A stretch of DNA of 64,000 nucleotides from Bacillota bacterium (GCA_023400235.1 JAEXFI010000002.1:101051-165050); one strand, 5' to 3'. Positions 17,140-25,543 are shown, counted from the stretch's first letter. Made by a program: numbers and translations. Notes: generated by a model not told the origin, from the letters alone.

Positions 17140-19173
17140 TTGGAATTACTAACAATCATCTTATTATTAATGCTTGGACTCATGATATCCAATGTTGTCG
17201 GTCACTATATTCCTTCCATCCCTACGGCTCTGACACAAATAGTATTTGGGGTAATTGTAGCGCTGGGCATAGGAAATTATACTTTTGAAATCGGAGCGGA
17301 ATGGTTTTTATTATTGTTTGTCGCACCTCTTCTATATAATGATGGCCGACATTTTTCCCGGGAAGAATTATGGGGTATGAGATCTCAGATTTTTGGCAAT
17401 GCCTTCATCCTTGTCATACTAACCACAATACTCTGCGGCTATGTAATCAACCTGCTCATACCGGCCATTCCAATGGCTGTCGCTTTTGCCCTTGCTGCAA
17501 TTCTTTCTCCCACCGACCCTGTGGCTGTCAATGGCATAGCCAAAAAGATAAGAGTACCCGAAAAGGTCATGTCGCTGGTGAGGGGAGAATCACTTATAAA
17601 TGATGCCTCAGGACTTGTTGCCTTTAAATATGCCATAGCCGCTGCAGTCACGGGATATTTCTCACTCAGGGAAGCGTTGTTGGACTTTTCCTATACATTT
17701 CTAGCGGGGGCTGCTGCAGGTATATTCCTGGGCTTGCTGATAACCTTCGTCCGCTTCAGATTGGGCAAGAGCGGAATAAATGATCCTGTGTTTCATTCGC
17801 TGCTGCAGATTATGACTCCGTTTGGCATCTATATTGTTACCGAGCATACTCTGCATGCTTCGGGAGTGATTGCCGTTGTGGCTGCCGGAATAATTCACTC
17901 CATTGTCAGGGAACATACCGAGACACATATGGCTGAAGAACAACTGCTCACAGAAAACACCTGGTCTATTGTATTGTTTGTCCTAAACGGATTTGTATTC
18001 ATTTTATTGGGGATGGATATTCCTTCTGCAATGCTGGACACCATTTCCAGCCCTGAGCTGGGAAATTGGCTGGCTTTTGGCTATGTGGCGGTTATTGGAT
18101 TTACCGTTCTCGCTGTTCGTTTTTTATGGTCCTTTGGAAGTAGAGCTTTTGATTTTTATTTGAGGAAAAGAAGCGGCGCAAAAAAACCTGATATGAGGGA
18201 AGCCCTTATCACAACGCTTGCAGGTGTCCGCGGTGCTGTAACCATGGCGGGTGTCCTCACGGTACCGGCTTTTTTAGGAAACGGAGAGACTTTTCCGGCA
18301 CGTTCGCTGCTTATTTTCATTGCTGCCGGAGTAATTCTGCTGCTATTAATTCTTGCGACGGTTTTCTTACCACTGCTCTGCAAAAGGGAAGGGCCTGCCG
18401 GAGGTGCTGAGGAGCGTGCAGCGCTGACCGGAGCAAAAAATAAGCTTCTGATGTCGGCAATTAAAAAAATCAAAGCCGAAACAAGTACGGAAAATGAGTT
18501 TGCTGCCTTGGAGCTGATAAACGAATACACGCATAGCTTTCAGAGGAATCTTTCTCAACAGAAAGCCCAGGAACAGCATGCCGGGAATTACAACCGGAAA
18601 ACAAATGAGGCCCACCTGCTGGCTTTAAACCTGCAGAGAAAATTTATTAAAAATCTTTGGGTCAATAATGAAATAGATTTAAAGGTTTTTGACACTCTGA
18701 CACGTTTTCTTGATTACCGTGAAGGGGCCTTGGATAATAATTTACGTTTGGGAACCATATTTTTCTTAAAACGGGCTATGCGTGAAATCGGCCGGCTGGG
18801 TGGCAAGCAGCACAGGAATAAGGGTGCGGGCCTGGACGAACTTCATATTGTCAGGGACATACAGATGAGAGCTATGGCAGAAGCTGTCAAAGGTTTGGAG
18901 GAGTATGCGAAAACCCAGGGGCAGCCGGAGTATGTCTATGCAGTGCTGCTGGATTATGAGAAACTGCTGCAGGCTTTCAAACGTACAGGAGACCGCTATA
19001 ATGACAAGCTCGAAAGGCAAAAGGAAGAATTGCGTTTCAAGGTATTGGATGCCGAACGCTCTGAAATACGCAGAATGTATGAAACAGGTGAAATTAATGC
19101 GGATCAGGAGAAGGAACTGAGGAGATTTGCAAACCATATTGAGAGTATTGTTTTGTATGAGCATAATGAGTAA
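17140..19173 (+). CDS. CPA1-family Na+/H+ antiporter with long cytoplasmic C-terminal domain
   Basis: 677-residue sodium/proton exchanger of the NhaP/NHE type. Residues ~1-420 form 12-13 transmembrane helices with the ion-site motifs SPTDPVAV (123-130) and GESLINDASG (Asn-Asp at 154-155), plus the later VRGAVTMAG. Residues ~430-677 are soluble, charged and helical, probably regulatory. Translation starts at TTG 17140 with GGAGG eight bases upstream. It probably controls pH or sodium balance; some homologues prefer potassium. No operon partner on either side. Confidence 0.9.
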   Translation: MELLTIILLLMLGLMISNVVGHYIPSIPTALTQIVFGVIVALGIGNYTFEIGAEWFLLLFVAPLLYNDGRHFSREELWGMRSQIFGNAFILVILTTILCGYVINLLIPAIPMAVAFALAAILSPTDPVAVNGIAKKIRVPEKVMSLVRGESLINDASGLVAFKYAIAAAVTGYFSLREALLDFSYTFLAGAAAGIFLGLLITFVRFRLGKSGINDPVFHSLLQIMTPFGIYIVTEHTLHASGVIAVVAAGIIHSIVREHTETHMAEEQLLTENTWSIVLFVLNGFVFILLGMDIPSAMLDTISSPELGNWLAFGYVAVIGFTVLAVRFLWSFGSRAFDFYLRKRSGAKKPDMREALITTLAGVRGAVTMAGVLTVPAFLGNGETFPARSLLIFIAAGVILLLLILATVFLPLLCKREGPAGGAEERAALTGAKNKLLMSAIKKIKAETSTENEFAALELINEYTHSFQRNLSQQKAQEQHAGNYNRKTNEAHLLALNLQRKFIKNLWVNNEIDLKVFDTLTRFLDYREGALDNNLRLGTIFFLKRAMREIGRLGGKQHRNKGAGLDELHIVRDIQMRAMAEAVKGLEEYAKTQGQPEYVYAVLLDYEKLLQAFKRTGDRYNDKLERQKEELRFKVLDAERSEIRRMYETGEINADQEKELRRFANHIESIVLYEHNE

Positions 19174-19312
19174 TAGTTAAAATGGAGTTTTCATAAGACA
19201 ATCCGCCTATGCCAATGCATTGGCGGAGAAATCACTAGAGAAGAGGGGGAAATTTGCTGCTGTGCTGGCCGGAGTTGTCGTAGAAGTCATCTGTCTTTTC
19301 GCAAGATAAAAT

Positions 19313-20374
19313 TCAGCACCTGGCGCAGTACTGCACTATCAGTTGCTGAAATTCCCCATTGGAATGCAGAAACCCGTATTTGGGATCGTTTTCCACCTCT
19401 GCAAGCAGTGCCGGCAGCATTTTTTTGCCTGGCGTTGTTTGATTTTCTTTGACGGCAATATGACAGTACAGAGGGGATTTTTTAATATCCCAGGGCGTAA
19501 ATACAGCGGCAAATATGGACTTTAGAATTGATATGCTCTCCTGGACATTTTCTTCGTGTACGGCAACCTGGAGAGGGGCTACAAAGGAGCAATACTCCCA
19601 CAGGCCAAATAGCCTGGCGGTCTCGCCGGAAATCTCAGCCAGACGGGCCGCGTTCTCAGTTCTGCCTTCCTTCAGAGCAATTTCTGCCAGACTTGTTAAA
19701 ATGCTTTGGATTTCATTACTTTCCAGCAGCAATAATTTGCGTTCCAGCAGCTCTGCAGCTTCCGTCAGCTTTCCCTGGCTGCTCCATAGATTTGCCTGAA
19801 GCTGCATTTTATCAATAGAGCTTCTCTCCGGCAGCAAGTCCAGCATTTCCTGTGCTTTGTCATATTCCTCCAGGCCCATGTATTTGGAGGCCAGCATGAA
19901 GGTTGCCTTATTCCGAATCTTTTCATCCTCACTTCCTGCTGCACGCTTATACAAGTCTATAATCTGACTGCTGTATTTTTCCTTGCGTGGGTCAGTTATA
20001 CCGGAAAGCATCAACGCACCGTCCAGCAGAAGTGCGGTGGTGTGGAGCAGCATACCGCAGCCCGGATATTTTTGTGTTTTATCAACAACCATGGTAAAGC
20101 CGCTTTCAAAACCATTTGCACCGATGGTATCCATAACTTCCTTGCAGAAGTGGCTGATTTCCTTCTCAGAAAGCCCTTCGTCAAAGCACAGCAAGGTGTT
20201 CAAATCTGTTTTCAGCAGCCGGGCCAGAGGGGGGAGCAATGAAATATCCGGGTAGGTAGTTCCTTTTTCCCACTTGTTTACAGCGGGTGTGGACACTCCA
20301 AGGTACTCGGCTATTTGCTCCTGTGTTAAGCCAAGCTCTTTTCTTTTTTCTCGAATTATCATATTCATCTGCAT
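19313..20374 (-). CDS. XRE-family regulator with TPR-like sensor region
   Basis: 353 residues. The N-terminus is a clear helix-turn-helix (REKRKELGLTQEQIAEYLGV followed by STPAVNKWEKGTTYPD). The rest is an alpha-helical, TPR-like array (for example MLASKYMGLEEYDKAQEML and ASLAEIALKEGRTENAARLAE), suggesting an RRNPP-like or protein/peptide-responsive regulator. Several in-frame starts cluster at 20362-20386; 20374 is chosen because GGTG lies about seven bases before it, but this is uncertain. It is divergent from the flavodoxin/ferredoxin gene, the obvious candidate target. Confidence 0.8.
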   Translation of the reverse strand: MQMNMIIREKRKELGLTQEQIAEYLGVSTPAVNKWEKGTTYPDISLLPPLARLLKTDLNTLLCFDEGLSEKEISHFCKEVMDTIGANGFESGFTMVVDKTQKYPGCGMLLHTTALLLDGALMLSGITDPRKEKYSSQIIDLYKRAAGSEDEKIRNKATFMLASKYMGLEEYDKAQEMLDLLPERSSIDKMQLQANLWSSQGKLTEAAELLERKLLLLESNEIQSILTSLAEIALKEGRTENAARLAEISGETARLFGLWEYCSFVAPLQVAVHEENVQESISILKSIFAAVFTPWDIKKSPLYCHIAVKENQTTPGKKMLPALLAEVENDPKYGFLHSNGEFQQLIVQYCARC

Positions 20375-20527
20375 TATAATCATCACCCAATCTCATATTA
20401 AGAAAGCTGTTGCTTTGAGTACATTTTATCAGACTGACCCTGATTCAACAATTGGCGGGTTGTTAAATTAAAGGACATAAAATTTAATCACAGGTTAATT
20501 TCTGATATATCAAGTTTTTAAGCTAAC

Positions 20528-20554
20528 CTGTTGTTGCCGCATTTTCAACAACAG
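20528..20554. promoter_or_regulatory. inverted repeat, candidate operator
   Basis: CTGTTGTTG and CAACAACAG are perfect 9-base arms separated by nine bases, ending four bases before the -35 of the next promoter, in the divergent region beside the XRE gene. Confidence 0.45.
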
Positions 20555-20557
20555 ATA

Positions 20558-20586
20558 TTGGCATTTAAATACAATAAAGATATAAT
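20558..20586 (+). promoter_or_regulatory. promoter of the flavodoxin/ferredoxin gene
   Basis: TTGGCA (20558-20563), 17 bases and TATAAT (20581-20586), about 34 bases before the start codon. Confidence 0.75.
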
Positions 20587-20619
20587 ATACTAAAATCTTA
20601 TTTAAGGGGAGGCGTATTT

Positions 20620-21546
20620 ATGGACAAATATTTATCAAGTAAGGAAATCCTGCAATATAGCGAAAAGCCCATAATTAAAGCCGTTACCCTTGCCTATTTC
20701 TCAGGCACCGGCGGAACAGAAGCCATAGTCCGCTGTGTTGAAGCGCAGCTTATAAGAGCCGGCATAAAAGTAAACAGCGTGGACATCCCTTTTTGTACAA
20801 TACCTGTGAAGGAAATAGATTCAGACCTGCTTATTATTTTTTCTCCGGTATACGCCTTCAGACTTGCTTCTGTAGTAGAGCGGTGGGCAAGAAATTTGCC
20901 CTGTGCAAAAAATACATCAGCCGCGGTTATCTCGGTTTCAGGCGGTGGAGAAATTTCTCCTAACACGGCTTGTCGCGCGTACTGCAAGCGCTTGCTGACT
21001 AGAAAGGGATATAGTGTTGTATATGAAAAAATGCTTGTTATGCCGTCTAATTTTGTTATTCAAGCTGAGCACAATATAAATCTGAGACTGATTAGTGCAA
21101 TGCCGCGAAAGGCAGAGCAAATGGTTAAAGAAATCTTATCCGGCAAAGTCAGCCTGAAGAAGCCCAAACCATGGGATTATGCTTTAGCCTTCTTCGGTCG
21201 GGCAGAGCATTTTGGCGCAAGAATTTTCGGCTTTTCCCTCCGGGCATCAGAGACCTGCACAAATTGCGGACTGTGTGAAAGAAAATGTCCGGTGAAAAAT
21301 ATTAAATTGGTAAATGGTGTGCCAAGCTTTGGCCTCCGTTGTATCCTATGCTTGAAATGTGTCTACCGTTGTCCTCAGCGTGCCGTTTCACCCAGGCTTT
21401 TAAGGTTCTCCGTATTCAAAAACGGTTATGACCTGGAAGGAATGAGCAAGGAGGCAAAAGGCCTGTGTGGCATGGAAAGTGAATTTCCAAAGAGCATTTT
21501 CTGGCAGGGTGTCATTGATTACCTGAAGTCAAATACTATCGGCTGA
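20620..21546 (+). CDS. EFR1-type flavodoxin/ferredoxin fusion protein
   Basis: 308 residues. The N-terminal half is flavodoxin-like with the FMN phosphate loop AYFSGTGGTEAIVR (residues 26-39), and a FSPVYAFR segment follows. The C-terminal part holds two 4Fe-4S motifs, CTNCGLCERKCP (from Cys213) and CILCLKCVYRCP. This architecture matches the EFR1 family of clostridial electron carriers; physiological partners are unknown. ATG 20620 has AGGGGAGG upstream. Divergent from an XRE-TPR regulator. Confidence 0.85.
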   Translation: MDKYLSSKEILQYSEKPIIKAVTLAYFSGTGGTEAIVRCVEAQLIRAGIKVNSVDIPFCTIPVKEIDSDLLIIFSPVYAFRLASVVERWARNLPCAKNTSAAVISVSGGGEISPNTACRAYCKRLLTRKGYSVVYEKMLVMPSNFVIQAEHNINLRLISAMPRKAEQMVKEILSGKVSLKKPKPWDYALAFFGRAEHFGARIFGFSLRASETCTNCGLCERKCPVKNIKLVNGVPSFGLRCILCLKCVYRCPQRAVSPRLLRFSVFKNGYDLEGMSKEAKGLCGMESEFPKSIFWQGVIDYLKSNTIG

Positions 21547-21550
21547 AACT

Positions 21551-21683
21551 GATAGTTTGGGTTTGAGGCTAATGCCTCCTAAAGTACGGACTTCTTAAGC
21601 CCCAAACCGCTAGACCTTTAAACAAGTGCTGAAAGCGCATATTCGCCTGGAAGTCGAAGGCTTCAACCGTAATTGACTTTATG
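21551..21683 (+). repeat. repeat family B, copy 1
   Basis: A ~133-bp structured intergenic element. It begins GATAGTTTGGGTTTGAGGC, includes the inner hairpin GAGGC-TAAT-GCCTC and a CCCAAAC that pairs back to the start, and ends CTTCAACCGTAATTGACTTT. Both ends recur inverted at 47836-47953, and the end alone at 50774-50803. Confidence 0.7.
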
Positions 21684-21748
21684 ATGGGCATGCCGGGCTT
21701 TGAAATGGAGGGTGAAAATTTCACCGGAAGTAAGTCTTTTACATTAAT

Positions 21749-21777
21749 TTGCTTTATTTATTGGTGTATGATATAAT
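21749..21777 (+). promoter_or_regulatory. promoter upstream of repeat A copy 1 and the TPR gene
   Basis: TTGCTT (21749-21754), 17 bases and TATAAT (21772-21777). A transcript from here would carry the repeat as its 5' leader. Confidence 0.6.
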
Positions 21778-21901
21778 TAACTTGTAATTTTGTTTTTTTA
21801 ACTGCTTGACTCTGATATGTGATTTAGAATTTATAGAGCGGGAAACTCAACTTTATGAGTTTGCTGCTCTTTCTGTTTACGGACAAAGAAAAGCGGATAG
21901 C

Positions 21902-22007
21902 GTGAAAGATACATGTGGTAAGTCAAGGTTGATTTCGCGCAGCAAAAGCCACTACGTGTCTTTTATTACTATTTGTGTACGCGCTATGCGCGTAGATGGG
22001 AGATAAA
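21902..22007 (+). repeat. repeat family A, copy 1 (leader supplying a ribosome-binding site)
   Basis: One unit: GTGAAAGATACATGT at the start, an AAAGCCACTACGTG middle, then ATTACTATTTGTG, the palindrome TACGCGC-TAT-GCGCGTA and GATGGGAG. The last part is directly the Shine-Dalgarno site of the ATG at 22008. The family recurs at 46992-47176 (minus) and 63871-64000 (plus). Confidence 0.8.
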
Positions 22008-22577
22008 ATGAGTAATGTAAATTTACAGGATTTGGTTGATAGAGCAGGGAATATGGCTTTGAACAATATCTGGGGTGAGAACTCTTACAAGATAAATATG
22101 GACATATTGAAGCTGGACCCTAATAATTGTGCAGCATATACAAGACTGGCGAAATACTACAAGCTTGACGACAATATGGAAGAGGCCAGAAATATGTACC
22201 TGAGAGCCTTGGAGATTAACCCCAACAACCGGGGAGCAATCAATAATCTCAATGAGATTGAAAAAGAGCAGAAGGAAAACGATGAAGTAAACCAAATGAA
22301 AACAATTGGTGATTTACTCAAAGCCGGAAAGAATTCTGTTGTAAAAGGGAAATATAAGATGGCAGTGAAGCTTTTTGAAAGAGCCTTCGGCATGGAACCT
22401 TCGGTAAAGCATGCTGTAAGCTTGGCTGGAGCGTGTGAAAAAGCTGGAAGGTATGACAGAATAGAAGTAATATATAAGCAGCTTCTTAGTGAACACTCCC
22501 AGCAGAACGATATTGAGGCTATTAAAAGTGAATTCAAGACCCTGCAGGTATATTCCAAACTCGGTAAAAAGGGATGA
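22008..22577 (+). CDS. tetratricopeptide-repeat protein
   Basis: 189 residues from ATG 22008. Recognisable TPR units include AAYTRLAKYYKLDDNMEEAR with NMYLRALEINPNNRGAINNL, and a later MAVKLFERAFGMEPSVKHAV. There is no signal peptide, so it is probably a cytoplasmic scaffold. The ribosome-binding site GGGAG comes from the end of the repeat directly upstream. An earlier in-frame ATG (21996) lies inside the repeat and is rejected. The DEAD-box helicase follows after 163 bases; a functional link is only inferred from position. Confidence 0.8.
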   Translation: MSNVNLQDLVDRAGNMALNNIWGENSYKINMDILKLDPNNCAAYTRLAKYYKLDDNMEEARNMYLRALEINPNNRGAINNLNEIEKEQKENDEVNQMKTIGDLLKAGKNSVVKGKYKMAVKLFERAFGMEPSVKHAVSLAGACEKAGRYDRIEVIYKQLLSEHSQQNDIEAIKSEFKTLQVYSKLGKKG

Positions 22578-22740
22578 GGCGGAATTCTTACCTAAACAGG
22601 ACAGCTAAGTAATTATAAGACAAAAAGCAAAAAGATCAAAAATAAGAGCGAATAAGAAATTAGAACAGAAACAAATTAAGAATAGATAAGTTGATAGAAC
22701 AGTTAAAGGTGTTTAATCACTTGAGAATGGAGAAAAAGAA

Positions 22741-23871
22741 TTGAGATTTGAAGAACTGAACATAATAGCACCTATCATGAAGTCTTTAAAGGCTGTAGGA
22801 TATGAAGCGCCTACTCCTATACAGGAACAAGCCATACCCGCCATACTGGCAGGAAGAGACCTTCTGGGTTGTGCTCAAACAGGAACGGGAAAGACTGCTG
22901 CATTTACAATTCCACTGCTGCAGATACTAAAAAGAGACAAGGCGGCAGAAAAAAGCCAGGGTGCAATTAAGGCACTGATACTGGTTCCTACAAGGGAACT
23001 GGCGGTTCAGATTGGAGACAGTCTTTCTGCTTACGGCAGATTTACAGGAATAAGACATACTGTTATTTTCGGCGGAGTTTCCCAGGCACCTCAGACAAAG
23101 GTGTTAAAGGACGGAGTTGAAATCCTTGTCGCCACTCCCGGCAGATTGCTGGATTTGATGGGGCAGGGCTTTATCAGACTGGATCAGATAAAGTTTTTTG
23201 TATTGGATGAGGCAGATCGTATGCTTGACATGGGCTTTCTGCGCGATGTAAAAAAAATAATGGCAAAGCTGCCTGAGTCGAAGCAAATGCTGTTGTTCTC
23301 AGCCACCATGCCGCCTGAGATTCAATCAATGGCGGATAATATTTTATCAAACCCGGTCAAGGTGGAAGTGACTCCGGTTTCCTCCACTGTGGACACAATT
23401 GAGCAGTCGGTATACTTCGTTGAAAAGAAAGAGAAGAAAGCTTTGCTTATAAAACTTCTTAAAAACAAGTCGGTTGATTCAGTGCTTGTATTTACAAGGA
23501 CCAAGCATGGTGCTGACAATGTTGTGAGAAATCTCACTAAGGCAAGGATAACAGCACAGGCTATTCATGGAGACAAATCACAGGTAGCCAGGCAGAATGC
23601 CTTGAATAATTTCAAGTCAAAGAATACAAGAGTTCTTGTGGCTACTGATATTGCAGCAAGAGGAATAGATATAAAGGAACTGTCCCACGTTATAAATTTT
23701 GACCTGCCGAATATGCCGGAAACCTATGTGCACCGAATCGGTAGAACCGGAAGAGCCGGAATGGGAGGCACTGCCTTGTCCTTTTGTGACAATGAGGAGA
23801 AGGAATATCTGAGGGATATACAAAAGCTCATATCCAAGCAGATTCCGGTTATAGAAGAGCTGCCCGTTTAA
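22741..23871 (+). CDS. DEAD-box ATP-dependent RNA helicase
   Basis: 376-residue core helicase of the RhlE/CshA type. Q motif PTPIQEQAIPAILAGRD, Walker A AQTGTGKT, motif Ia PTRELA, DEAD box VLDEADRMLDMGF, SATMP, and motif VI HRIGRTGRAG are all intact. It lacks the C-terminal RNA-binding extension of CshA/DeaD, ending soon after the second RecA domain. Translation starts at TTG 22741 with GGAG upstream. The ~160-base AT-rich upstream region could be a leader. Next to an IF-3 gene, which suggests a translation or cold-adaptation context. Confidence 0.93.
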   Translation: MRFEELNIIAPIMKSLKAVGYEAPTPIQEQAIPAILAGRDLLGCAQTGTGKTAAFTIPLLQILKRDKAAEKSQGAIKALILVPTRELAVQIGDSLSAYGRFTGIRHTVIFGGVSQAPQTKVLKDGVEILVATPGRLLDLMGQGFIRLDQIKFFVLDEADRMLDMGFLRDVKKIMAKLPESKQMLLFSATMPPEIQSMADNILSNPVKVEVTPVSSTVDTIEQSVYFVEKKEKKALLIKLLKNKSVDSVLVFTRTKHGADNVVRNLTKARITAQAIHGDKSQVARQNALNNFKSKNTRVLVATDIAARGIDIKELSHVINFDLPNMPETYVHRIGRTGRAGMGGTALSFCDNEEKEYLRDIQKLISKQIPVIEELPV

Positions 23872-23934
23872 GGTGAAAGCGCAATATGACAAAGTGGCTG
23901 CAATTAAAATTAATATATTATATGGGAGGTGTCG

Positions 23935-24453
23935 TTGATACAAACAAACAGATTGCAAATGAATGAGGAAATAAAGGATAAGGAAATCCGTCTTATTGAT
24001 AGTGACGGTGCCATGCTGGGTATTTTTTCCGTACAGGAGGCCCAGAAAATGGCCGATGAAAAAAATCTGGATTTGGTAAAAATTGTTGCAAATGCCAAAC
24101 CGCCGGTGTGCAAGATTACCGATTACAGTAAGAGTATTTTTGAACAGGCAAAAAAAGAGAAGCTGGCAAAAAAGAACCAGAAGGTTGTCACTCTTAAGGA
24201 GGTACGGCTATCTGCGAAGATTGAAGACCATGATTTCAATTTCAAGGTGAAAAGTGCAGGCAAGTTTTTAGCCGAAGGTCACAAGCTCAAGGTCAGTATT
24301 AGGTTTAAGGGCAGGGAAATGAGATATACCCTGCAGGGCCAGGAGGTTATGGCAAAATTTGCAGAAGTCATGAAAGACGTTGGTATTGTTGAAAAGCAGT
24401 CCAAGCTTGAAGGAAGGCTTATGATAATGATAATGAGTCCCAAAAAACCTTGA
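23935..24453 (+). CDS. infC: translation initiation factor IF-3 (solitary copy)
   Basis: 172 residues with both IF-3 domains. N-domain: MNEEIKDKEIRLIDSDGAMLGIFS and PPVCKITDY; C-domain: EVRLSAKIEDHDFNFKVK, IRFKGREM and GRLMIMIMSPKK. The start is taken as TTG 23935, five bases after GGAGG; ATA 23938 is a possible rare start, as IF-3 genes often use non-AUG codons for autoregulation. rpmI and rplT, which normally follow infC, are absent; a zinc-ribbon gene with its own promoter follows instead. DYSKSIFEQ departs from the common DYGK(F/Y)xYE, so this may be a second, divergent IF-3. Confidence 0.9.
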   Translation: MIQTNRLQMNEEIKDKEIRLIDSDGAMLGIFSVQEAQKMADEKNLDLVKIVANAKPPVCKITDYSKSIFEQAKKEKLAKKNQKVVTLKEVRLSAKIEDHDFNFKVKSAGKFLAEGHKLKVSIRFKGREMRYTLQGQEVMAKFAEVMKDVGIVEKQSKLEGRLMIMIMSPKKP

Positions 24454-24462
24454 TAGTATTTA

Positions 24463-24491
24463 TTGCATTGATTGGATTAATGTGGTATAGT
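24463..24491 (+). promoter_or_regulatory. promoter of the zinc-ribbon gene
   Basis: TTGCAT (24463-24468), 17 bases and TATAGT (24486-24491). The ~110-base leader that follows contains AAGAGGGCTT and AAAGC...CTCTTT segments that could pair ahead of a T-rich run. Confidence 0.6.
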
Positions 24492-24607
24492 CAAGAGGGC
24501 TTACTAAATATTAATATGGATTTATTTTTTTTAAAGCAACTCTCTTTATTTTTTGGAGCGTGAAGTTAAGAATGATTAGGTCCGAATAATAAAGGAGGTG
24601 TATAGAT

Positions 24608-24808
24608 ATGGCAGATAAAGTTATAACTTGCAAGGATTGCAGTGCTGAATTTGTTTTCACTGAAAACGAACAGGCTTTCTACAAGGAAAAAGGCTTCGAT
24701 AACGAACCACAGAGATGTCCTGATTGTAGGAGAGCTAGAAAGCAGCAAAGAAATAACAACGACAGAGGCAACTTCGGTGGAAACAGAAGTTACGGCAACA
24801 GATGGTAA
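24608..24808 (+). CDS. small zinc-ribbon protein
   Basis: 66 residues with two Cys pairs, CKDC (residues 9-12) and CPDC (37-40), the pattern of the zf-trcl-type probable zinc-binding domain. The C-terminus is Arg/Asn/Gly-rich (RKQQRNNNDRGNFGGN), suggesting RNA or single-strand nucleic-acid contact. A strong AAAGGAGGTG precedes ATG 24608, so it is probably well expressed. Its place after helicase and IF-3 genes fits an RNA-related role, but function is unproven for the family. Confidence 0.85.
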   Translation: MADKVITCKDCSAEFVFTENEQAFYKEKGFDNEPQRCPDCRRARKQQRNNNDRGNFGGNRSYGNRW

Positions 24809-24895
24809 TAAAGTAACCGAGCTTATACTGACAACTTCACACCGGTAAGACAGGCTTGTAGTGTTGCAGTTAAAGTGGCTTACTAAAAGCGAAAA

Positions 24896-24935
24896 TCCAA
24901 AGGTATCAAGAATAAAATCTTGGTACCTTTGTTTG
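24896..24935 (+). terminator. terminator of the zinc-ribbon gene
   Basis: The hairpin CAAAGGTATCAAG...CTTGGTACCTTTG is followed by TTTGTT. Confidence 0.7.
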
Positions 24936-24952
24936 TTCAGGAGGAATTTTAT

Positions 24953-25252
24953 ATGACAGATGAAAAGTGCGACCTGGTTTCTCCAAACGGTGTGAAGGAA
25001 AAGAAAATGGAGGTTATTGACGGCTTTACGGTTAAATATCATGCCAACGGCAAGACAATGTGGTCCAAGGGGAAAATGGCGGAGGGAAAGCCGGATGGCT
25101 ATTGGGAATGGTATCGTACAGACGGTACCATAAAGCGCTCGGGATATTTTACTATGGGAGAGCCGGTTGGAGAGTGGATTACCTATGACGGCAAAGGTCA
25201 GAAATACACTTCTGCTTTCCGGGGTGACAGTAAGAGTAACAAGAGTGAGTAA
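24953..25252 (+). CDS. MORN/YwqK-like repeat protein
   Basis: 99 residues built of MORN-like repeats: YHANGKTMWSKGKMAEGKPDG, then WEWYRTDGTIKRSGYFTMGEPVG, then WITYDGKGQ. Such repeats occur in YwqK-type proteins, sometimes annotated as antitoxins; no toxin gene is adjacent, so that label is not used. ATG 24953 with GGAGG upstream is preferred over an earlier frame extension that overlaps the preceding terminator. No signal peptide. Function unknown. Confidence 0.75.
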   Translation: MTDEKCDLVSPNGVKEKKMEVIDGFTVKYHANGKTMWSKGKMAEGKPDGYWEWYRTDGTIKRSGYFTMGEPVGEWITYDGKGQKYTSAFRGDSKSNKSE

Positions 25253-25413
25253 TTGTGTAAATTTTATGCCGCGTCAAATGAATTGAGTTTATTATACGGG
25301 AGACTGTGATTTTCTTTTTAGAGAGTCAGAGTCTCTATTTATTTGCCAATGTGAGGAGTTACAAGGGCCAAATAGTTAAAATTGTGAGTCAATTTAAATA
25401 TAAATAGCCACCA

Positions 25414-25439
25414 AACATTTAACTTTTGAAGTAAATGTT
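25414..25439. promoter_or_regulatory. inverted repeat upstream of the carbohydrate ABC operon
   Basis: AACATTTA and TAAATGTT are perfect 8-base arms around a 10-base spacer, 105 bases before the first permease gene. Could be an operator for the AraC-type regulator; unproven. Confidence 0.35.
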
Positions 25440-25543
25440 AAATTGAAAAGTTTAAAAAATACATGTGTGGGTGCTAAAGTAAATACAGCAAGATACAACA
25501 TGTAAAACGCTAAACAATTTCAAATTGGGGGGAATATTTAGTA

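Noticed and set aside
19181..19312. Open frame reading like a protein tail (ANALAEKSLEKRGKF)
   Set aside because: No start codon or ribosome-binding site and the preceding gene ends in another frame; at most a gene remnant.
21806..22006. 66-codon open frame through repeat A copy 1
   Set aside because: The same kind of frame runs through copy 2; it reflects the repeat, and the real gene starts after its ribosome-binding site.
24953..25252. YwqK-type antitoxin of a toxin-antitoxin pair
   Set aside because: The MORN-like repeats fit, but no toxin-like gene is adjacent.
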